Source: Actinacidiphila acididurans
Lineage (GTDB): Bacteria; Actinomycetota; Actinomycetes; Streptomycetales; Streptomycetaceae
Assembly: GCF_016918855.1 (NCBI RefSeq)
Contig: NZ_JADKYB010000021.1
Location: forward strand, 62,001 to 126,000
DNA length: 64,000 nucleotides
Direction: 5' to 3'
Under the pieces are notes generated by a model. That model did no database searches. It worked only from the letters and a program-made list of their open reading frames with translations, and had not been told where the DNA came from. Made by a program: the position numbers and the translations under genes. Shown piece by piece: positions 1 to 8,692 of the stretch; positions within the stretch are counted from its first letter, which is position 1; each line of letters begins with the position of its first letter.

Positions 1-1164
1 CTGCCCGTCCGAGACCTGGGTGAGGTCGACGGCCTTGGACAGCCGGTGGTTGGCCGGCAGCGTGTCGCCGCGCCCGTCGAACTCGTCGATCACCGACAGC
101 GGGCCGCTCCAGTTCACCGGGGTGATCTCGACCTGGGTGACGCCGAGATGGGCGTTGGCCTGGTCGACGAGCACGCGGTAGGTCAGCCGTGTCGTGTGGC
201 CGGCGGGCGACGTCCAGGTCAAGGACGTGGTGATGGTGCCGTGAAGCAGGTCCAGCGACTGCCGGTAGTCCGAGGTCGTGCCGGTCGGCGCCTTGGCGGC
301 CGGCGCCGTGCCCGCCGGGGACAGCGATATCTGGTCCACGTTGGCCAGGCAGGTGTCACCGGAGGCGCAGGTGACGGTCGCGGTGTTCGCGCCGGCGGTG
401 ACCGGGACGTCGAGGGTCGCCGTCGCCCAGGTGTCCCAGGAACTGGTCGCGGGCAGTTGGAGCCGCACCGGCGCGCCCCCGTTCACCTGCGCGCTCAGCG
501 TCTGCGCCGTGGCGCCGCCCGCGGCGTACCGGACGGTGAGCCGCGCGGTGCCGGCCGGAACGCCGGGGACGGTCACGGTGGCGGCGGCGCCGGGCGCCGG
601 CTTGCCGCCGGGGCCGTAGCCGGCGACGAATCCCGTGCCCCCGTAGTTGGTGTGGTTGGTGGCGATGAACGCGCCGCCGGTCAGCGTCCCGCTCTCCGCC
701 TCGCACACGACGCCGAATTCGCACCCCGCCGATCCGACGTTCCCGTAGACCGCGCTGCCGTCGGAGACCCCGAGGGTCGACCAGGCAGGGATGTTCACCC
801 GCTGCACCGAGATCCCCGGCCCCTGCCCGTAGAAGCCCGCGAGCTGGGACTCGGTCAGCAGTGGCGAGGTGGAGAAGCCCGCGCCCTCGGCGGGCACGCG
901 GGTGGAGAGGTACCCGTTGCCCAGGAAGGCCGGGGAGTAGTTGCTGGACGGATCGGTCGTGCTCAGCACCCAGCCTGCGTCGGGCTGCTCGGCGGCCGCG
1001 GCCGACAGCGGCTGGAGGGCCCCGGCCGACACCGTCGAGAGCAGCAGGACGGCCGTCCCCGCGACAGCCCGCACTGCCGGGGCCGAGGACCGCGGTGACG
1101 GGCGGGGCCGCCGTCGCCATCGGGCCTGGCGCGGCAGGGAAGGCAGCACAGGTCTGATGCCCAT
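1..1164 (-). CDS. Secreted GH65-type glycosidase with CBM-like insert, N-terminal 388 residues (3' end off window)
   Basis: This is the N-terminal part of a secreted family GH65 (trehalose/maltose/kojibiose hydrolase-type) enzyme. The ATG at 1164 follows an AAAGGAG ribosome site. An Arg-rich n-region, a hydrophobic stretch (TAVLLLSTVSAGAL) and an Ala-rich cleavage zone form the signal peptide. The mature part has the GH65 N-terminal signature: FLGNGYLSTRVPAEG, then LAGFYGQGPG and IPAWSTLGVSDGS. About 100 residues resembling a CBM6/35 beta-sandwich follow (VTVPGVPAGTARLTVRYAAG to CASGDTCLANVDQISL) before the GH65 N-domain resumes (LVDQANAHLGVTQVEITPVN). The catalytic (alpha/alpha)6 barrel lies outside the window, so the substrate is unknown; an alpha-linked disaccharide such as trehalose is the family expectation. 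The family call is inferred from motifs, not from a search. Confidence 0.8.
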   Translation of the reverse strand, partial: MGIRPVLPSLPRQARWRRRPRPSPRSSAPAVRAVAGTAVLLLSTVSAGALQPLSAAAAEQPDAGWVLSTTDPSSNYSPAFLGNGYLSTRVPAEGAGFSTSPLLTESQLAGFYGQGPGISVQRVNIPAWSTLGVSDGSAVYGNVGSAGCEFGVVCEAESGTLTGGAFIATNHTNYGGTGFVAGYGPGGKPAPGAAATVTVPGVPAGTARLTVRYAAGGATAQTLSAQVNGGAPVRLQLPATSSWDTWATATLDVPVTAGANTATVTCASGDTCLANVDQISLSPAGTAPAAKAPTGTTSDYRQSLDLLHGTITTSLTWTSPAGHTTRLTYRVLVDQANAHLGVTQVEITPVNWSGPLSVIDEFDGRGDTLPANHRLSKAVDLTQVSDGQ

Positions 1165-1825
1165 GGAAAGCTCCTTTGCTGTGGGCCGGGACGGCCGGGT
1201 GCACCGTCGCGGGGACGTGCCGGGCATACGCGGGGGACGCACGTTCGGCACGACGTCGGGGGCTGGGGACGTCAAGGGGTGAAGGCGGAGGCGGCAGGGC
1301 TTCATCACGGGCGGGGACGGCATGTGCCGCACAGCGGCCCGGACCTGGGACGGCCGGCCGCTGCGGCTAGGGGGTCACGGAGCACACCGGTACGGCATCG
1401 GAAGCCGAGGAACCGAGGTCGTGTCGGGAACCCCGTAGGTGGCCGTCGGGGGCTGTGCGGCGGACCGGGATCCGGTCGGGGACCGCCGGGGCCGGCCGGC
1501 CACAGGGTGCGTACACGATTCCTCCTTCTGCAGACTCACTCGCCTGTGGGGGGATGGCGTCGCTACCGGGGACGGCCGGTGTGTGCAGGCCGGGGCAACG
1601 TGCCCCTGCGGACGCTCACGCTACGAGTCCCTAAAATGGCCGTCAAGAGTCTGAAACATGCCTTGATTTCTTCCTCCGAGCGGCGGAATGCCGTCCACGC
1701 CCATCGAGGGGCAGTACGCCCGGCCCGCCGGCGCCGAAGCCGTCGCCATCACCGCCAGTACGCTCCGGCAGCGCTCCAACTGCTCGGCGCCGCGGCGACC
1801 GCGATGCGGCAATCCGCCGCCGACT
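1165..1825. other. Gene-free interval upstream of the GH65 gene
   Basis: I see no convincing gene in these 660 bases. The open frames here have poor codon bias and no matched ribosome site. The interval probably holds the promoter and a long leader for the GH65 gene; a candidate promoter is listed separately. Confidence 0.5.
1618..1646 (-). promoter_or_regulatory. Candidate sigma-70-type promoter for the GH65 gene
   Basis: On the minus strand TTGACG (1646-1641) is separated by exactly 17 bp from TAGCGT (1623-1618), close to the streptomycete vegetative consensus. It would give a leader of about 440 nt to the GH65 gene. No other TTGACN/TANNNT pair stands out in this interval, but this is pattern matching only. 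Confidence 0.35.
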
Positions 1826-1868
1826 GAGACCGGCATCCCTGCGACGGACACGCAGGGATGCCGGTCTC
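1826..1868 (-). terminator. Intrinsic terminator, 18-bp perfect stem
   Basis: The arms 1826-1843 and 1851-1868 are perfectly complementary over 18 bp, with a 7-nt loop. The hairpin sits 56 nt past the stop of the quinone oxidoreductase gene and so ends the two-gene dehydrogenase operon. There is no U-tract, which is usual for actinomycete terminators. Confidence 0.75.
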
Positions 1869-1923
1869 ATACGCCGGGAGCCGCGACTACGGAATCAGTC
1901 CGGCAGCGGCCGGCACCGCGGCG

Positions 1924-2949
1924 TCACGGCAGGATCAGCACCTTCCCGGTCACTCCGCCCTCCAGGGCCTCGTGCGCGTGTGCCGTGTCCTCGAGGGCGT
2001 AACGGATCAGCGGCAGGCCCGCCTCCTCGCCCACGGGCAGGGCGCCGGAGCCCAGCGCGTCGGTGACCGCCGCGAGCGCGTTCGCCTTGGCCGCGTCCCG
2101 CATCTCGAAGGTGATCAGGAACTGGTAGCGCAGATTGCCGAACATGTGCGGGCCGACGGGCAGGGTCAGTTCGCCGCCACCTGTGTCGGCGTACACGGCG
2201 ACGCATCCGTGTCTGCGGGCGACCGCGGCGTTGAGCCGGGCATTCGGAGACGGCGCCACCTCGACGATCACGTCGACCCCGTCGGGGGCCAACTCCCGGA
2301 TCCGCGCGGCCGGGTCGGAGCCCGGTGCCCGGTGGCGGACGACGTGATGCGCCCCGGAGGCGAGCGCCAAGTCGCCCTTCGCCGACGAACTCGCCGTGGC
2401 GATCACTTCCGCGCCGGCCCAGCGGGCCAGCTGGATGCTCGCGTGCCCGACCGCCCCGGCGCCCCCGGCGACCAGGACGACGGCCCCGGCCAGGCTTCCG
2501 CGGCGCAGCCGGGCCGGCGCGTCCTCATGAACGGTCAGCGCGCGGTGGGCGGTCATCGCCGGGATGCCGATCGAGGCGCCGGCCTCGAAGGAGACGCCGT
2601 CCGGCAGCGGCGTCGCCAGATGCGCGGGGACGACGGTGTACTCCTGGGCGGTGCCGGTGAGCCGCCGGAACGCCGCTTCCCGCAGCCAGACCCGCTGCCC
2701 CACCCGCAGCCCTTCCACTGCGCTGCCGAGCGCGTCCACCGTCCCCGCGCCGTCCTGGTGCGGCACGATCTCCGGGACCGGCGCCGACGGCCCGCTGCCC
2801 TGACGCAGCTTGAAATCGATCGGGTTCAGTCCCGAAACGGCGACCTCGACCCGCACCTCGCCGGGGCCCGGCGCCGGAACGTCACGCTCCACGACCCGCA
2901 GCACTTCGGAAGCCGCGCCGGTCCTCGCGTACACAACAGCCTTCATCAT
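1924..2949 (-). CDS. NADPH:quinone oxidoreductase-like MDR family protein
   Basis: A 341-residue zinc-independent medium-chain dehydrogenase/reductase. The N-terminal GroES-like domain (PGPGEVRVEVAVSGLNPIDFK) is typical of quinone oxidoreductases and lacks the catalytic-zinc Cys. The cofactor domain has the AGGAGAVGHASIQLA glycine-rich motif near residue 160. Such enzymes reduce quinones or enals with NADPH in the cytosol. The start is the first of two tandem ATGs, with GGAG about 9 nt upstream. The gene begins 23 nt after the stop of the zinc alcohol dehydrogenase gene, so the two form an operon divergent from the TetR gene, which probably represses them. The substrate is unknown. Confidence 0.85.
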   Translation of the reverse strand: MMKAVVYARTGAASEVLRVVERDVPAPGPGEVRVEVAVSGLNPIDFKLRQGSGPSAPVPEIVPHQDGAGTVDALGSAVEGLRVGQRVWLREAAFRRLTGTAQEYTVVPAHLATPLPDGVSFEAGASIGIPAMTAHRALTVHEDAPARLRRGSLAGAVVLVAGGAGAVGHASIQLARWAGAEVIATASSSAKGDLALASGAHHVVRHRAPGSDPAARIRELAPDGVDVIVEVAPSPNARLNAAVARRHGCVAVYADTGGGELTLPVGPHMFGNLRYQFLITFEMRDAAKANALAAVTDALGSGALPVGEEAGLPLIRYALEDTAHAHEALEGGVTGKVLILP

Positions 2950-2972
2950 CGCTGTGACTCCGTGCCGCGCGA

Positions 2973-3992
2973 TCAGGCGCGGGTGTCCAGGACGGCACGG
3001 AAGCGGGCCCGGCCGAAGAGCATGTGCTCGTACGCCTTCGGGGCCTCGGACAGCGGGAACACCTCGATGCGGGGCCTGATCCCGTGGGTGGCGCTGAAGG
3101 ACAGGTTGTCCTCGTTGTCGATCGGGGTGCCGGTGAGGTGGCCCTGGACGGTGCGCGTGCCGAAGAGCAGGTCGGCGGTGTTCAGCTGGATCGGGTCGGC
3201 CGCGGCGCCGAGGACGACGAGCTTGCCGCGCGGGGCGAGGCCGGCCACCAGGGGGCTCATGGCGGATCCGCTGGCCGCGGTCGCGACGACGGCGGCCGCG
3301 CCGCCGAGGCTCCGGAGGGCGTCGGCGACGTCCTGCTCGCTGCTGTCGATGTAGTGCTGGGCGCCGAGCCGGCGGGCCAGCGGCTCCTTCTCCCGGCCCC
3401 GGGCGATGGCCACCACCCGGTAGCCGAGGCTGGCCGCGTACTGCAGGGCGAGGTGCCCGAGTCCGCCGATGCCCTGCACCGCGACCAGCGCGCCCGGCCG
3501 GGCGCCGGTCTGCTGGAGCCCGGTGAACGTGGTCAGGCCGGCGCACAGCAGCGGGGCCGCCTCGGCGGACGGCACGTCGTCGGGGATGCGCACCAGGCCG
3601 CTGGCCCGCGCGTAGGCGACCTCGGCGTAGCCGCCGTCGATCGTGGTGCCGGTCTGCTGCTGGTTGCGGCAGTTGACGAAGTCACCGCGCCGGCACTCGT
3701 CGCATTCCCAGCAGTGCCCGGCCAGGAAGCCGACGCCGACGCGCTCGCCGACCTGCCAGGACCCGACGCCCGGACCCACGGCGTCGATCACGCCCACGAT
3801 CTCGTGCCCGGGCACGAGCGGCTGCTCGGGGTTGCTGCGCAGGCCGCCCTCGGCGGCGAGGATGTCGGTGTGACAGATGCCACAGTATTCGACGCGCAGC
3901 CTGACCTGGTTCGGGGCGGGATCGACCGGCTCGCGGTCGACGAGACGGAAGTCGCGGGCGCCGGTGACCTCTACGGCCCGGTACGTAGCCAT
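2973..3992 (-). CDS. Zinc-dependent alcohol dehydrogenase (MDR family)
   Basis: A 339-residue class AdhP/CAD-type alcohol dehydrogenase that oxidises alcohols or reduces aldehydes with NAD(P). The catalytic zinc ligands appear in YCGICHTDI (Cys and His/Asp, around residue 38) and GHE (PGHEIVGVIDAVG). The structural zinc lobe is present as CWECDECRRGDFVNC. The cofactor motif is GIGGLGHLALQYA. The ATG at 3992 has AGGAG upstream. It is the first gene of the operon with the quinone oxidoreductase and starts next to an inverted repeat shared with the divergent TetR gene. An aldehyde- or electrophile-induced detoxification role is plausible but is inferred from context. Confidence 0.9.
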   Translation of the reverse strand: MATYRAVEVTGARDFRLVDREPVDPAPNQVRLRVEYCGICHTDILAAEGGLRSNPEQPLVPGHEIVGVIDAVGPGVGSWQVGERVGVGFLAGHCWECDECRRGDFVNCRNQQQTGTTIDGGYAEVAYARASGLVRIPDDVPSAEAAPLLCAGLTTFTGLQQTGARPGALVAVQGIGGLGHLALQYAASLGYRVVAIARGREKEPLARRLGAQHYIDSSEQDVADALRSLGGAAAVVATAASGSAMSPLVAGLAPRGKLVVLGAAADPIQLNTADLLFGTRTVQGHLTGTPIDNEDNLSFSATHGIRPRIEVFPLSEAPKAYEHMLFGRARFRAVLDTRA

Positions 3993-4029
3993 GTCGTGCT
4001 CCTGGGGGTGACGATGCGGTTCCTTCTTC

Positions 4030-4081
4030 AATATGACCGACCATCTTAGAAGAGGCAACCGTCAAGACGACCGTTCATATT
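4030..4081. promoter_or_regulatory. Inverted repeat in the adh/tetR divergent promoter region
   Basis: AATATGA at 4030-4036 and its complement TCATATT at 4075-4081 bracket the intergenic region. Each is followed inward by a GACCGACC- or GGTCGTC-like half site, a motif commonly bound by TetR-family repressors. It lies between the ATG of adh (3992) and that of tetR (4122), so it is the likely operator. Confidence 0.5.
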
Positions 4082-4121
4082 CTCGGGTAGACTCGGGCGG
4101 CGGAGAGAAGGAGTACGCCAC

Positions 4122-4691
4122 ATGCCCAGGCCCAGCGTTCGCGAGCAGTTGGTCGATGCCGCCATGGAATGCTTCCACCAGCGCGGGTTCAACGGCACGG
4201 GGATCCAGGACATCGCCCGTACCGCCGGCGTCCCCAAGGGGTCGGTCTACAACCACTTCGAGAACAAGGAAGCCCTGGCCGCCGAGGTCATGGACCGCTA
4301 CGCGGTCTCCCGCAAGCTGGAGATGCTCCAGGACGAGGGCCTGGCTCCCGTCCCACGCCTGCGCGCCCACTTCCAGTACCTCGCCGCGGACCTGGAGCGC
4401 TTCTCCTACGAGCGCGGCTGCATGTTCGGGAACTTCGGGACCGAGTTGTCCAACCAGAGCGACATGATGCGCGGCGAGGTCGACTCCCGCCTGGATCTGT
4501 GGACCTCCGCCGTCACCGAAGTCCTCGACCAGGCCCGTGAGGCGGGCACGCTCACCACCCCCCTCACCCCCGGCCAACTGGGCCGCTTCCTGGTCAACGC
4601 CTGGGAAGGCGCGGTCCTGCGCGCGAAGGTGACCCGCAACCGCGCCCCGCTGGACGGCTTCTTCGACGTCTTCGACTCACTCCTCGCCTGA
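4122..4691 (+). CDS. TetR/AcrR family transcriptional regulator
   Basis: A 189-residue repressor. The N-terminal helix-turn-helix is clear (GFNGTGIQDIARTAGVPKGSVYNHFENKEAL, residues about 20-50). The C-terminal ligand domain resembles the YxaF/LfrR-type subgroup, with a Cys in YERGCMFGNF and a conserved WEGAVLRAKV helix near the C-terminus. The ATG is preceded by AAGGAG. It diverges from the adh/quinone reductase operon across a 129-bp region carrying an inverted repeat, which suggests autoregulation and control of those dehydrogenases. Members of this subgroup often respond to electrophiles or quinones; here that is inference. Confidence 0.9.
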   Translation: MPRPSVREQLVDAAMECFHQRGFNGTGIQDIARTAGVPKGSVYNHFENKEALAAEVMDRYAVSRKLEMLQDEGLAPVPRLRAHFQYLAADLERFSYERGCMFGNFGTELSNQSDMMRGEVDSRLDLWTSAVTEVLDQAREAGTLTTPLTPGQLGRFLVNAWEGAVLRAKVTRNRAPLDGFFDVFDSLLA

Positions 4692-4720
4692 CGCCGGTTC
4701 AAGGACCGTGAGCCGTGCGG

Positions 4721-5095
4721 TCAGGCCAGGAAGGCCATGGCCGCGCAGGCCGAGACGCCGGCCAGGACGCCGACCAGGGCGGTCAGCCGGCGTTCGCGTT
4801 CCTCCGGGTCGGTGGCGCCCGCGGTGAGGGGGAGGGAGCCGAGCAGCGCCGTGCCCAGGCCGAGGGCGACCGCCAGCAGACGCGGGAGGTCGTTGCTCGA
4901 GCCGGTGCCGTCCACCCAGCGCAGGACCACGGCGAGCGTGGCGAAGACCAGGCCGAGAATTCCGAAATAGGCGAGGGCCGGCGCGATCACCGGCGAGATC
5001 GTCGGTCGTTCGCCGCGCCACATCCAGGCCGCCACGGGGGCGAGGCCGCCAATGGCGGTGGCCAGCTCGCTCACGACGGTAGCCGAAAACATCAT
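4721..5095 (-). CDS. Small four-helix membrane protein of unknown function
   Basis: A 124-residue hydrophobic protein with about four predicted membrane segments (ATAIGGLAPVAAWMW; ISPVIAPALAYFGILGLVFATLAVVL; LLAVALGLGTALLGSLPLTAG; LTALVGVLAGVSACAAMAFL). A short charged loop (TDPEERERR) lies before the last one. The start is at tandem ATG codons (5095 and 5092) just after GGAGAA. The frame stays open further upstream, but that part lacks a ribosome site. It converges on the TetR gene. I do not recognise the family. Confidence 0.6.
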   Translation of the reverse strand: MMFSATVVSELATAIGGLAPVAAWMWRGERPTISPVIAPALAYFGILGLVFATLAVVLRWVDGTGSSNDLPRLLAVALGLGTALLGSLPLTAGATDPEERERRLTALVGVLAGVSACAAMAFLA

Positions 5096-5269
5096 TTCTC
5101 CATCGTCGCCCGAATCGGGCCACCGCACCGGCTTGAACAGCCTTTGTACACCGTACGGCAACCTCTCCATCATCCGGCCGACTGGACGGCCCCGTTCCGA
5201 CACCCAGTGTTCACCTTTCAATCGGTATACCCGGCGGCGCGGCCGGGTGCCCGCAGTCAGAATCGGTTC

Positions 5270-6445
5270 ATGGTTGACGGGGTGGACACGGGGCCGGGTG
5301 TGGTCGATTCGGCACCACGCGCGGGATTATCGGGGGCCATGCGGTTGCTGATCCTGGTACTCGTGTGGGACGTGTTTCTGGCGATCGGCGTGTGGCACGA
5401 CCGGCTTTCACCCGGGCCGCACCGCCCGCAAGTGGCGATCAAGATAGCCGTCGGTTCCGAGGACCGCGGTCTGTTCGAGGACCCGCAGGCCCAGAAGGAC
5501 TTCAAGACGCACGGATACAAGGTGACGGTTTCGCCTTTCGGTTCCTTCGCGATCGCCGAGCAGACGGACCTGTCGACGTACGGCCTGGTCCTGCCGTCGA
5601 GTACGACGGCCACGGATGCCCTCAAGGCCCGGGTGCACAAGCAGCTTTCGGACGAGCAGCTCTTCACCTCGCCATTGGTGGCCCTGACCTGGAAGCCGCT
5701 CCTGCCGCAGCTGCAAACTCTGGGAATTGCCACCCAGTCGACCACCGACGGGCTCTGGCACTTCGATGTGGGCGCCTACTTGCGGGCCAGCGCGCAGGCG
5801 AAGAAGTGGGAGACTCCGGCGGGCTTGAGCGGGCATCAGGTCCTGCTGGAGACCACCGATCCCGAACTGTCGAATTCGGGCGCCATGTTCGTGGGCTCGG
5901 CGGCCTCGGACATCGACAAGGGAGCGGTGGCGAACACGCCGGGGCAGATCGCGTGCGCCGCCGGAGTCCTCGCCCCGGTGCTGAACGCCCAGGGGCAGCA
6001 GAAAAGCACCACGGACCAGCTGTTCGAGACGTACGAGACCGGGGGCCTCACCGGGAAACCGCTGGTCCTGTCCTACGAGTCGGAGTTCGTCGGGGCCGCA
6101 CTCGCCGGCACGCTGCCCGAGGACGCCGTCATGATGTACCTCGACCCGGAGGTCGGCTCCGACCACAGTCTGGTCGCGCTGAGCGACAACGACGACGCGC
6201 GGGCCTTCACCAGCTTCCTCAAGAACGACGAGACCTTCCAGCGCATCATGGAACACACCTACGGATTCCGCCCGCTCGGTGCGCTGCACGACGACTTCGC
6301 CGACTACATGAACGCCCACGGCGTCCCGGTCGCCACCGACCTGGCCCCCGTACCCACACCGCGGCTGAAGGATCTGAAAGAGATCATCAAAGATGCGACA
6401 AGCCCCACGCCGCCGGCCCCGCCGTCCGGTTGCGGTGCCCCGTAG
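5270..6445 (+). CDS. Membrane-anchored solute-binding-like protein upstream of VWA lipoprotein
   Basis: A 391-residue protein with one N-terminal membrane segment (MRLLILVLVWDVFLAIGVW) followed by an extracytoplasmic domain. The pattern (VAIKIAVGSEDRGLFEDP, YGLVLPSSTTATDAL, LSYESEFVGAAL, AVMMYLDPEVGSDHSLVAL) resembles the type II periplasmic binding fold seen in the next gene. The C-terminus is Pro-rich. The ATG at 5270 or a later in-frame ATG at 5339 could be the start; neither has a strong ribosome site. The next gene begins inside this one (53-nt overlap), implying translational coupling and a shared function. The ligand is unknown. Confidence 0.65.
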   Translation: MVDGVDTGPGVVDSAPRAGLSGAMRLLILVLVWDVFLAIGVWHDRLSPGPHRPQVAIKIAVGSEDRGLFEDPQAQKDFKTHGYKVTVSPFGSFAIAEQTDLSTYGLVLPSSTTATDALKARVHKQLSDEQLFTSPLVALTWKPLLPQLQTLGIATQSTTDGLWHFDVGAYLRASAQAKKWETPAGLSGHQVLLETTDPELSNSGAMFVGSAASDIDKGAVANTPGQIACAAGVLAPVLNAQGQQKSTTDQLFETYETGGLTGKPLVLSYESEFVGAALAGTLPEDAVMMYLDPEVGSDHSLVALSDNDDARAFTSFLKNDETFQRIMEHTYGFRPLGALHDDFADYMNAHGVPVATDLAPVPTPRLKDLKEIIKDATSPTPPAPPSGCGAP

Positions 6446-8162
6446 CGGATCCGCCGGGGTCCGGCCTTTACGCGGCCGCAGGTCCGCGGCGCTCCGGGCC
6501 GCGGCGACCGCGCTGTTACTCGTGCTCGCCGCCGGGTGCGGCGGCTCCGGCGGATCGGACCACCACCGCACGAGCGCCCCGCCGATGCCCGCGCCGAGCG
6601 GCGGACCGTACACGCTCCATGTGCTCGGCAGCAGCGAACTCGCCGACATGAAGCCGGTCTTCGACGACGCCGAGAAGGCCACGGGGGTGAAGGTCGACCT
6701 GACGCCCACCGGCAGCGTGACGGGTGCGCAGAGCCTGCTGGAGGGCAAGACCGCTGGGCATTACGACGCGGTGTGGTTCGCGTCCGACGACTACCTCGAC
6801 CTCCACCCGGACGTGCAGCGCAGGCTCGACGGCACGCTGGACATCATGTCCTCGCCGGTGGTCCTGGGGCTGCGCAGTTCGGTGGTGCGCAGGCTGGGCT
6901 GGACCGGCAAGCAGGTGTCCTGGGCCCAGATCGCGACGGCGGCCGGGCAGGGGAAGTTCACCTTCGCCATGACGGACCCGGCCAAGTCCTTTTCCGGCCT
7001 GGCCACTCTGATCGCCGCGGCCACCGCGGTCGGCGGTCACGGCGCGGCGCTTCAGACGGAGCAGATCCCGTCCGCGCAAGGCGCCCTCAGCGGGCTCTTC
7101 CACGCCCAGGGCGTCAAGAGCGACTCCTCCGGCTGGCTGGCCGACCAGTATCTCGCCGACGCCCAGCACCCGGGTCCCGCGTCGGTGGACGGCCTGATCG
7201 ACTACGAGTCCGTGCTGCTGTCCATCGACACCAGGCTCACCGCCGGGAGCGGGAGCGGGAGCGGGAACGCGGCCAAAGGCCCGGCCGCCGACCCGCTCAC
7301 CCTGGTGTATCCCTCGGACGGCACGGTCCGCGCGGACTACCCCTTCTCCCTGCTGGCGGGCGCGCCGCCGGCCGCGGGGGACGCGTTCCACCGCCTGGTC
7401 CAGTATCTGCGCGGCCCCGGCGTGCAGCAGGAGATCATGCGGACCACCCACCGGCGGCCGATCGTCAGCAGTGTGCGGCTGGCCCCCGAACTGGCCGGGC
7501 ACCAGCCCTACGACCTGCCGTTCCCGCGCCGCCTGAGCACCGTCGACACCCTGATCACCCGGTACGCGGACAGCATGCGCCGGCCCGGCCGGACCGTCTA
7601 TCTGCTCGACACCTCCGGCTCGATGCAGGGCGCGCGCATGGCCGAGCTGCGGCAGGCGGTGAAGGCACTGACCGGCGCCGACCCGGACCCGGTCGACGGC
7701 TTCAGCCGGTTCGACGCCCAGGAGCGCGTCGTCTTCGTGCCGTTCAGCTCCGGCAGCGGCCCGCCGCGAACGTACGACATCCCGGACAAGGCACCGCAGC
7801 AGACCTTCGAGCGGATCAACGACTACGTCGGCCACCTGCCCGTGGGCGGCAGCACGGCGATGTACGACGCGCTCGCCTCCGCGTACCGCACCGTGGCCCG
7901 CGACCCGTCGGCCGGCACGGGCTGGCTCGACTCCGTCGTGCTGCTCACCGACGGCGAGAGCAACACCGGCTGGGGGCCGGCGCAGTTCACCTCGTTCTAC
8001 CGCGGGCTGCCACCGGGTGCGCCGCCGGTGTTCACCGTCCTGTTCGGCGACGCCCGCAAGGCCCAGCTCGACCGGATCGCCGCGCTCACCGGTGGCCGCA
8101 CTTTCGACGCCACCAAGCAGCCGCTGAACAAAGTCTTCGAAGATCTCACCGCTTACCAGTGA
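6393..8162 (+). CDS. Lipoprotein with solute-binding domain fused to a VWA domain
   Basis: A 589-residue exported lipoprotein. The N-terminus is Arg-rich, then has a hydrophobic stretch ending in a lipobox (LVLAAGC). Residues about 70-380 resemble an ABC-type solute-binding protein (LHVLGSSELADMKPVFDDAE, WFASDDYLDLHPD). Residues about 395-589 form a von Willebrand factor A domain with a complete metal-site (MIDAS) pattern: DTSGS, a Thr in GGSTAMYDAL, and LTDGES. Such fusions are known in actinomycetes, but the ligand and partner are undefined. There is no adjacent ABC permease, so sensing or adhesion is more likely than transport. The ATG overlaps the preceding gene, with GAAAGAG upstream. 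Confidence 0.8.
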   Translation: MRQAPRRRPRRPVAVPRSGSAGVRPLRGRRSAALRAAATALLLVLAAGCGGSGGSDHHRTSAPPMPAPSGGPYTLHVLGSSELADMKPVFDDAEKATGVKVDLTPTGSVTGAQSLLEGKTAGHYDAVWFASDDYLDLHPDVQRRLDGTLDIMSSPVVLGLRSSVVRRLGWTGKQVSWAQIATAAGQGKFTFAMTDPAKSFSGLATLIAAATAVGGHGAALQTEQIPSAQGALSGLFHAQGVKSDSSGWLADQYLADAQHPGPASVDGLIDYESVLLSIDTRLTAGSGSGSGNAAKGPAADPLTLVYPSDGTVRADYPFSLLAGAPPAAGDAFHRLVQYLRGPGVQQEIMRTTHRRPIVSSVRLAPELAGHQPYDLPFPRRLSTVDTLITRYADSMRRPGRTVYLLDTSGSMQGARMAELRQAVKALTGADPDPVDGFSRFDAQERVVFVPFSSGSGPPRTYDIPDKAPQQTFERINDYVGHLPVGGSTAMYDALASAYRTVARDPSAGTGWLDSVVLLTDGESNTGWGPAQFTSFYRGLPPGAPPVFTVLFGDARKAQLDRIAALTGGRTFDATKQPLNKVFEDLTAYQ

Positions 8163-8692
8163 GGAATTACCGATCTTCACGGGGGGCGAAATTCCGCCGT
8201 GGCCGGAAAAGCGCGATCGCGGCGGCCCGGAGCGGGAATCGGCCACCCGGTGGAAGGCCGCCGGAGCGGTCGGCGCGGTGACGGGCGGATGGACGGGGGC
8301 CGGGCGCGGGCCGCATTGACGCAGGTGATGCGGGCCGGCCGGAATTTACGCGTAACCGGGGCGCGTACACCAATCAGACGATGCTCGCACAAGTCTATGT
8401 CCTGATTCAGCTCTGTAACCCGCGCTCAAGAGTGCGCAGAATAGAACCCGCAACCGCGCGGTTTCACTCGGCGCCGGTGACTCGTTTCCTCAGGGGGAGG
8501 ACGGGTTCCCGCAGCGCGCGGTCTCCGCTTTCTCTGCTTTCCCGGTTCTTCCGCGCCTTCTGCACCCTCTCGGCCTTCTCCGCCATCTCCACCGTCTTCA
8601 CCTCCTCCGCTTTCCCCGAAGCGTTCCGCCCTGCCCTTTCGCGCTTTCGCACGGAGTACCACCGTCGCCTGCCCAGTGAAAGGAGCACCGCC
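8163..8692. other. Gene-free leader region with pyrimidine-rich tract
   Basis: No independent gene is supported here. Bases about 8518-8620 are strongly C/T-rich on the plus strand, with repeated CTTC/CTCC-type words. They lie directly upstream of the isonitrile synthase ribosome site (AAAGGAG, about 8679-8685). The frame of the synthase is open back to 8381 but encodes a low-complexity Ser/Phe/Arg sequence there, so I treat it as untranslated leader. Confidence 0.45.

Noticed and set aside
1621..1851. Small minus-strand gene between GH65 and the dehydrogenase operon
   Set aside because: The frame has no ribosome site, an unnatural composition, and overlaps the terminator stem at 1826-1868.
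8381..8692. N-terminal extension of the isonitrile synthase (open frame back to 8381)
   Set aside because: The extension is a low-complexity Ser/Phe/Arg translation of a pyrimidine-rich tract, and a perfect AAAGGAG precedes the ATG at 8693, where family similarity begins.
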